Below, piece by piece: positions 55,801-64,000 of a DNA stretch of 64,000 bases (position 1 is the first letter of the stretch; every line of letters begins with the position of its first letter). The position numbers were made by a program, and so were the translations under genes. The notes under the pieces were generated by a model. It ran no database searches. It was given only the letters and a program-made list of their open reading frames with translations, and was not told the origin of the DNA. Location: contig JANVCC010000073.1 in assembly GCA_025345505.1 (NCBI GenBank), positions 5,947,547 through 6,011,546 on the forward strand, read 5' to 3'. This DNA is from Todiramphus chloris collaris. Its lineage: Eukaryota; Chordata; Aves; Coraciiformes; Alcedinidae.

Positions 55801-58800
55801 GATTTAATTTTTGTATGATGATTAAGAAAATATGTTACATATTTGAGGACTATACTTCAATACATGATGATCATACTATATTATCCTGTTCCTGTCTTTA
55901 CAAGATGGAGTTCAAGCTCTCAGACCAGGCACTACAAATTATAGCCAAGTTTTCTGGTTTTAAATCCACAATCTTCTACCATTAACAGACCACCTTCCAC
56001 CCTGATCCCACCATGCCCACAAGCTGCTCAGAAGGGAGAGCTCTTCTTAGTTTTCAAGGGAAGACATCAGATACATACCACACAGTTTAAAACAAAAAGC
56101 TCTTGGAAGGAAGACTTTGTAACACCCAAATGCTGTGGATTTGCGTTACTTGTGACTTTACTGCCTACGCTGGTCCTGATGCCAAAGGAGATACTCGGAG
56201 GAGGAGCAGCAAGAACCTTCTCTTCATAGACAGTTAAACTCACTGCTGGACAGAAAAGGGAAGGCACCAGTTACCTGTCTTTTGTGCTTTGAAGAAGAGA
56301 TGATTCTGCTCAGTTTCTCCAGGATAATCAATGCTTTGCCAACAACAGCAGTATGTGCAACGCCAACACTCTGCTCCTGATGGGCAGCTCCACGATCCCG
56401 GATGATTAGGGCACTGGCCTCAAGTTTAGGGAGTGTTAGAGAATTAACATGTGGATGTAAAGCAGTTCATTGAGCTTTCTGCCCTTTGAGAAAAGGCTCA
56501 GTCTATCCTATAGACATAACCACACACTCCTTCCTTCCTGAAGCATGGAAGATGAGCTGACACCTGCATGAGGGAGCCAGAGGACCTGACAAAGTTTTCC
56601 ACGGGAGAGTCTAAATATATTCACAGTAAACCATGATGATATGTGCCCTTCACATCCAAGAGTCCACCTCCTGTTTCACCATTAATCTCTGCAGAAACAG
56701 GGACAGTGTGCATGCAACACAAATATGTAACACACACTTGAGCTAAACAACTTCTTTCCATCTCCTGCACCATTTGAAATGCTTTTTATTTTAATCTAGG
56801 ATGTTATGCCAGCCTGCTGTGATCACTTTGGATTGTAACTGCATCTCTTACTTTCTGAAGTGATTTTTCTAAAAATGTTGGTCAGAGGAAAAATACGAAA
56901 CCCCCTATTCTTTCAAAAGTTATTCAGCTATGAAACACAAGGAAATTTATCAGCCATTTGCTTACAGGCAGCCAATATACTCTACTAAGACGCGTATTCT
57001 AATAAACACACAGTAACATTTAATAGCTTAATATAAAGTCATGACTGTTTCTATAATTCTATTCAAAGCAACAAGAGTTCCACAAGCCACTAAGCAGTCC
57101 GCCTCGGAACAAAAAGACATGTTCAAAAAAGTGGTTTTAATCTGCTTTTAACAAGATGTGGTAGACCTGGGAGTATCCAAGTAGCTCTCAGCATCTTCAG
57201 AGAAGATCTGTCTCACACATTTTGTCAATACTTTCAACAACAGACCACAGCAAAAGCAAGTGCTTCGTGGCATGAAGAAAAAATAAGTAAATCACATCTA
57301 TCAGAAAACGGCAGCGTTTTGCAGTTGAGGATGTTAGGCAGAACGTGGGGCTGAATCGACGCGCAGCGTTTAAAAGCAACGCTGTGCCTCAGAGCTGTGA
57401 ATCAGCAGCAGCTATCTCCAGCCAGCACTGCGATAGTCTGAAGGGATTTCTTACTTCATTGGAACATCCCAGTATGGAGGAAGTAAAGAGGCAGAGGCAT
57501 ATTATTAAATGTATGCTTGTTCAGCAGATCTTTCCCCAAGTGATTTCAGAAGTTGACTTCATTCTGGGCCACTGTGGTGAAAGGCAATAAATCAAAGCAA
57601 GGCTCTGGCAGCGTGATGAAAGATGAGCTGAGCCTGCTGAGGTGGTGCCATTTATAGGCCTGTGGGGATATATTACAGCAGATAAGACAGAAGAGGCAAA
57701 ATGGCAAACACACCTGGAATCACTGAACTGGGTAAAATTCACCACGAGGTAAAGGCCAGGAGTAAGGTTGTCCAAGGAGAAAGGGGATGTGATCGCCAAA
57801 GTAGCAGCTGTGCAAGCAGCCTCCAGCTCTGGAGGGCTTCCAGTTGGCTTTCTGTATGCAGAGCATGGTGCTGGCTGACAGACAGCCCAGTTTACCCAAA
57901 GCAACAGTCCCTAACACTTTCCCGGAAGCTCTGCAATAGTATTCCAGCAAGTGCTGTCACTGCAAGTACATCTCGGACTAGTGGAATGGATTTTACATTT
58001 CCCTGTCTCCTCCCCCTATTTACTCAAGGTTCATGGGCCCCTGCAATTCTCACCCACTCCTCGAGTCCAACTGCTGTTGGCTCATTGGTCTGAGAGACTC
58101 CAGATCAGTCCACACAGAAGAGGAAACAGAATGGCTCTGAAATCATCTGAAAATGCTCCTTAGGGTTCCAACCAAGAAGCCACCAATGTCACTGGAGAAG
58201 CTCCCATGGACTTCAGCGAGAGCTGAACTAGAACTGAGAGGTCTATTCAGTACACTTGAAAGAGCAAACTGCAGAACTGCAAAACCAAAATCCCAGCTCC
58301 CCTTACGAAACCAAAAGCACCCCCTCCATTTAGTTTTGCTCTCGGTATTGTTTCTATCTGCCTTACGGTCCAAAGAGTCTTTCTCACTACCAGCCTCCTG
58401 GACCTTCACAATCACATCTGACAGTAATTCACAGACCAGTACTCTCAGCTAAGCCAGTGCCTTATTTACAGGGAACGACAAGAACATTATTCTGTATAAA
58501 TTATGCATAATCACTATTTATCAAGCTGGGTTAATTGGCACATAACAAAAGAGTTGTCTGGTGCACAGCTGAATAATGTGGAAGCCAAAATTGATGGAAA
58601 TGGGACAGCAAGAGCTTGATTCTGAAAGAAAAGTCACAGTGGTATGCGTTAATTCTTAACCGAGTGCTGCCCTTTCTGATGAGGAAGGGGCAGCCAAGTG
58701 AGACAGGCCGAGTTTGAAATTATATGTTAATCTCAGAGAGTTTGGACAGATTGTGGTAGCTTTAAATACTGGTTCAGAGTCTGCGCTCAGCCAGCTGTAC

Positions 58801-59254
58801 AGAGAAATGTTAACTTGGTGCAAATCCATGGCTTTTCTTCTGCGCTCGGTGAGACCCTGCTCTATCCACGAGCAGAGAACAATCTTGTTAATCATCAGCA
58901 ACAGCATGAGACTGGGGCCTGCAGAGGTACCTGTGATGGTGATAAAGAAGTGGGACTCTTCCCACATCTCTTGACAGAGAAGAGCTAAATGTCTCATACC
59001 AAAGCCAAATTAGCAGCCCTTTGGTTCTACTCAAGAGGTCCTAGAAGTTCTGATCAGAAACCTGCTGTGTCATTGTGGATGCTGAAAAGCTGCTAGCAGA
59101 GGGATTTTCTCAGGTTCTCAAAATATTTGGTGAGAATCCTGCCTTTCTAACGCATGTTATGAAAAACAGTAGGATGTTTTTTGTAAGCTAGACTAACACG
59201 TGGTGTTTTGCTAAGTTCTGTTTATGGTACATTGGAAAAATATTTTGAAATGGG
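52889..59254. other. GRIA3: Intronic sequence, nothing firmly recognised
   Basis: A 168-codon plus-strand open frame at 53094..53600 is the longest here. It overlaps minus-strand open frames and shows no recognisable domain. Slightly GC-richer sequence near 57.3..58.3 kb also has several overlapping open frames without homology that I can name. No splice-bounded GRIA3 exon was found. Confidence 0.45.
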
Positions 59255-59420
59255 TGTTGTAGGACTGTAGCCACTCACCCTAGGAGATGGGTGATCACTG
59301 ACCAATCGCCCTGTGGGGATAGGGTATATGAAATGGGGTTATCAATTAATAAAGTTGCTTCTTTTGCCTGCTCTTGCTGAATTTGTGTGTTGCTGCATCT
59401 CTCCACTCGTGGTATAAACA
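59255..59420 (+). mobile_element. LTR-like fragment, probably a solo LTR of an endogenous retrovirus
   Basis: The plus strand has, in order, a possible TG start near 59255, CCAAT at 59302, a TATATG box at 59325, AATAAA at 59348, a GT-rich element at 59383..59394 and a possible CA end near 59420. This order over about 165 bases is the layout of U3-R-U5 in a short LTR. No internal retroviral coding sequence and no second copy were seen nearby, so a solo or partial LTR is most likely. A clean target-site duplication could not be recognised, and the true start may lie upstream, for example near 59155. The family assignment is open. Confidence 0.45.
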
Positions 59421-62400
59421 GTGACATGTCATGAGACAGTGGCAGTGTGGGGCAGCACTTGAATTTCTCTAGAAATGAACAGACCTGAAGAACCACGGCT
59501 GGGTCAACCTTTTTCTACATGCACAGAGCTGCTTCACTACCACCAGCAAGGTTTTACTAAATGTCCTAGATCCCCAATTTAAGCACGTGCTTTGATGAAG
59601 AGACACAGGCTGAAGTACGTGCTCAAGATGCTGAATCAGAGCTGAGGGTCAAATTGCCAACAGGCCCCCCTTCAGCGATGCTTTACAATCGAGCTGGACC
59701 AGGCGTACCGAGATGATTTAGTCTGACTTACACCACAGCACTTCCACGCTTCCCTAGTCTCTTCTCCATCAACACCTACTAAAATCTCTCCTAGCAGGAA
59801 AACACCTGCAAATCAATAACTTCAAAGAATAGCCCTTTCTCCTCCCTCTCTATCTCAAACTTTCTAGCAGAGTTACCAGAAAATGAGAAGAGAAGACTCC
59901 TGTAACTTCCACTGCTATGAGTTAGAAGCTCTTTTATTCACTACCACCACCCAGGCCAGAGAATGCTGCTGTGATCTCCTCGTGTTTGTGGTCTCATCAG
60001 CATAAATACAAATGAATTCAGAATCACAGATTTTTATTTTTTTTTTTTAATTCTGAATGATGCTATCTCCATTACAGCTCCTCCATACTGGAAACACAGT
60101 TAAAAAGCATCAGCTTTCCTCTGAAAACATCATGACATTCACCAAATTTACTAATTATGCACATTGCTCATACCATGGCTTATCATCAGTGGGTTACAAT
60201 CCAAGCTTTGCACCCACATCCTCCTATCCAAGAGACCCCTAAGCCTGAATTCTTGAAAGTCTGAAGTGATTGAAAGAAGAGAAGTTTTCTGTGCCTTTAG
60301 TTTTTTCATCTTTACTGCAAATAACATCTGTCAGTTCTTTGGATTGAAAAAGTGGAATTTAATAGGTAAGACTGTTTGCTGCATATCAAATACTCACAAA
60401 GGTTACTATCACTGAGGTAATGAATTTTTGTCACCTCATATAGTCGGTAAAGTTCTTAATATTTTCATGTTATGAGTTTCTGGTACATGACTGAATTGAT
60501 TAATTTGTACTGTATTTCAAACAAAGGCCTGGGGTTTTTTTAATGCTTCTTTGTATATAAATAAAATAGATATTTAAGCAAATATGCGGCTATTGAAATA
60601 AATACTTTTTCAACCTCTCTTTAATCATCTACTTTCCAACTCATTCCTTAGCCTCTTGATTCAGAGATGTGCTCCATCCTCAGAGATGCATTAGCATCCT
60701 TAATCCAAATCCCTCTGTAATTGTAGTGCTTATTAGAAATATCTAAAAATTTATCCTCTCCGGCTTTTCACAAGAATCACTAAATCTGCTAACACCTTGC
60801 TTCTACATGTTAACAAATTCTAAGCATCCTGAAAAAACACCGTGTAAACTTAGGAGGGAAAGGAAATCCAAGGCTGGGGGAAGTCCAAAGCAACAAAGGA
60901 ACTGCAACACTATCCCAAGTCATTCTGCCTTTGGGAACAGAAACTCTAGTCCTTATGGTAGAAAACTGGTATGAATTTCTAAAGACAATGCACTGTGGAT
61001 CCTTCCCTCAGTAAGTCACTTCAGGGAACCTTCCAGAGCTCTCAATCAGTCCTTGCTATATCATAAAGAATTAGCTCACTTAGGGGGTATTGTTCAGCCA
61101 AGGAACAAGCAGATGAGTCTCACCAGCATCTCAAATACAACTGTGCAATACCCAGATCAGTAAAAACTTGGGGGAAATAGCTTTAAAATGCCAGTGTGTA
61201 TCTCTGTGTCAGTAATCCCTATAGCCAACCTACCAGCACCAAACAGCTTTGGGTGATAAGTGGCAAGACAATTCTCTGTCTTAAGGATAAGCTCTCACAT
61301 GGCTGCCATGGCTGTGGTCAGCTGCAGGACGAGCTCCTTCCAGAAGAGCATCATCCCCCCCAAGCCTGTCCCCACTGCTGGTTAAGCCTTGTTTGCAGCA
61401 CCACCTGTTCTGGGAGGTCAACCACTGAACAAAACTGCACTAAGGATAGGATGGATCTTAGCAAGATGACAAAGTGGAGAGAAACACTGCCAGTTCTGGA
61501 GGACACAACTAGGCTCTGCAGGTAGGGAAGCCCTTATTCACAGCACACACAGTCTTAACCATGGGAGGAACTGTTTCATGAACTCAATGAACTCAATTTT
61601 TCATTTCCCTTTTAAATAAGCTCTAAAAAAACCCCAGCTTGCTAGGCATAACAGAATAGAAACCCATATGTGATCCAGTCAGAGACTGTAAATAATGCCT
61701 TCAAATTAAACACAGCCATGTCCTACCAAATACAAACACATTACATTTCTGCTTTGCTAATCTCTTATAAATTAATTCATAGTGTCTTCCAAGTTTTATA
61801 GATTAATAACTCTGAACTTTAACTTGCAAACATCAGTGCCAATTTCAGTTTAAATTTAAAAGAAAGTCTTTTGTTTAAACCAGTGTAAAAGAGAAGCATG
61901 CCCATCATTCAGCAAAAAGCAGCACATCACAAATTTAGGTTCCAAACTCTCTCTACACACACACACATATATATCACATATGTAATTCTATACTGCCTAA
62001 CAAAATAGCATACAACAGAAAGGACCATGATAATGTGTTTTTGTGTTTGTTTAAACTAGAGCAGCGTAAGGAGTTGATGCTAAGCTATTGTTACTGAATT
62101 TTCCTAGTCTGATTTTCAGACTCCCTGACAGTGTGAAACTTTTTGAAGTGGCCCATCAACAGATTATTTTTGAACTTGAAAATTTTGTAGGCCTTGGAAT
62201 AAATTTTTTTGGTGACCTCAGGTAGTAATACTTTTCAGATAGATTAATGGACTAAGTGAAATGTCTCTCCAGACTACAATAGAAGGCATAAGGCACCTCA
62301 TTTTCCAAGAAATGTCAATTATAGGCAGAGAAGACCTCCTTACACTCTTATTTTCTCTGTATATTTTCCATTTACATGAGCCAGTCCAAGCCCTCCTTCC

Positions 62401-64000
62401 CACTAGAAATGTTATCAGTGATACACTACCTTTCTATCACAAAAATAGCATAGAAACTAGCATAAGAAAAATGAATTTGATAACAATAGAATGACTTTCT
62501 CATAATAATTTAATAAATTGAAGACATGAAGATTTAACACATCCAGTAAGACTGCATAAAAAGGACTGACGAATTCATCAGTTCTTCCAAGCTTCCTAAA
62601 GAAGCCCAGACAATAAGTCTTAACTCTTGTTCTACAGAGATCACCAATAAAAGAAAACCAGGCATTCAAGTCCTTCTATTATGCTGTTCTTTGACTCTAG
62701 GGCTAAACTCACTATTGAATCTGCAGTAAGTAAATGTGAGACATTTAAAAGTATTCCGATTTGGTTCTAATCCTTCTCATTAGAGTAACAGACTTGTAAC
62801 ACCCTTTCTGGTTAGAAGCATGACTGTGAACTCTGAAGTTATTCTGTGGATATATAGCAAGCTACTGACCTTTACAGTTTTCCATTAAACCAAGAAAAGT
62901 CTGCAAAAATATGCCAGAAATGCAAACCCAGCTAGGTTGTCACTAGCTTTAGTTAAGACCTGTCAGTCCAATACTTCAAGAAGTCTTGAAACCTATGGAA
63001 ACCACATCAAACAAACCAAATGGCATACTCCATGAACTGAAAATTCCCAGATTATTTTGTAACCATCAAACCAATGTAAATACGAAACCCACACCTTTCT
63101 GGCTCTCCATTTTTCCACAGCCTAGTGCAACCAGTCCTAAATTAAATCCTACTGAAGTCATTCTATTAAAGAAAGCAAGCAGCTACTGTACTGGAACAGT
63201 TTACTTTCCTTTGTTCAACTAGTAAACTTTTTTTCTTTTTCTTATCCTCTTAAATGTATTTGTTCCTTCCTCAGCTGGATACAAAATCTGTTTTTAAAGA
63301 TCATTTTCAAGGCAGTTTCAGGCCCCACACACAGCAGAGCTCACCCCCAAAATATTATGGATCTAACAGCATACCTTTATATACAGTTCTTATTCTTTTT
63401 CTTGTTGCTGTATGAAAAATGAAAACAGTAAGAGTGATTGGACTAACACTGGGATGTGATCCTGATACAAACCAGAAACTGCTGTTATTTGCAAAAATAA
63501 ATGAGGAAAAAAAAAAAAAGTGTTTTGCTATAAGTACGGACAGCAGGAAAGATAATTTTACACAGAATATATGTAATCCATAAAGTCACGGTGTCTCTGT
63601 AAGCACAGAACCTTCAGGATTTTACTCCATTTTAATCTAAGTTCAATAAAAGTCTTTCATCTCACCAAAATTCTCAGGTTTTACACGGATTCAGATGGTG
63701 TCCAGCTGATAGAAGCCTCATCTTTACTGTGGAGGAATCGAAATACTCTAAATCTGCCCTCTTATTTTGTTGAAGGACTATGGGAACAGAGAAAGAGATG
63801 GACAGAAGCAGGGTAACTGAGTGTCCATGAATATATGGATATACACTACACATTAGATGCAGAAGCAGCAATCATGATTTAATTTCAGTTCTTCAGAAAG
63901 AAAACTTCCCTTCCATAAAATCTGGGCATGATATAGTAGCTGAAAATCTTTCAAAACAGCAGCAGCAAACACGCCAAGGTTGTGCTCTACAAGGGACTAC
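59421..64000. other. GRIA3: Intronic sequence to the right edge, nothing recognised beyond simple repeats
   Basis: AT-rich intron 2 with a T run near 60032, an AC/AT repeat at 61955..61974 and an A run near 63508. No exon of GRIA3 or another gene was recognised. Confidence 0.5.
61955..61974. repeat. AC then AT dinucleotide microsatellite
   Basis: Six AC units followed directly by about four AT units. Confidence 0.85.

Noticed and set aside
57521..57904. 127-codon minus-strand frame in GC-richer sequence
   Set aside because: Considered as a possible GRIA3 upstream exon, but the sequence has no ATD-like motif and no match to the expected preceding exon.

Overview
This is a vertebrate nuclear genomic window, most likely from a bird. 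It lies entirely inside one large neuronal gene on the minus strand. Two short segments carry strong coding signal, at 46978..47217 and 14645..14832. Each is bounded by canonical AG/GT splice sites. They join in phase across a 32,145-base intron and encode consecutive parts of the amino-terminal domain of the AMPA-type glutamate receptor subunit GluA3 (GRIA3). A bird, or at least a sauropsid, is suggested by the repeats: nearly all recognisable interspersed repeats are CR1 retroposons with the avian-type 3' end, and mammalian SINE/LINE-1 families were not seen.

Layout from left to right, which is 3' to 5' of the gene: 1..14644 is part of the intron after exon 4. It holds an old minus-strand CR1 fragment at the left edge, a 28-T homopolymer, a small CpG-dense patch near 7310..7431 and a CCAAT/TATTTAA pair near 13.2 kb. 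Exon 4 follows at 14645..14832. Intron 3 (14833..46977) is AT-rich, with a very short CR1 tail near 21.0 kb and a decayed plus-strand CR1 at 38.9..39.5 kb. Exon 3 is at 46978..47217. From 47218 to the right edge is part of intron 2, with a head-to-head pair of CR1 copies at 51.9..52.9 kb and an LTR-like fragment near 59.3 kb.

Exon numbering follows the usual GRIA gene structure, in which a 240-base exon 3 precedes a 188-base exon 4. The preceding exon (start of the ATD) and the following 54-base exon were looked for by eye in the flanking introns and not found, so they probably lie outside the window. No other protein-coding gene, RNA gene or CRISPR array could be supported. The many short open frames are chance, or remnants of CR1 reverse transcriptase.

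I found no convincing new biological system. The observations most worth a check are the CR1 inverted pair, which could form a hairpin in the GRIA3 pre-mRNA, the isolated CpG cluster and the LTR-like fragment.
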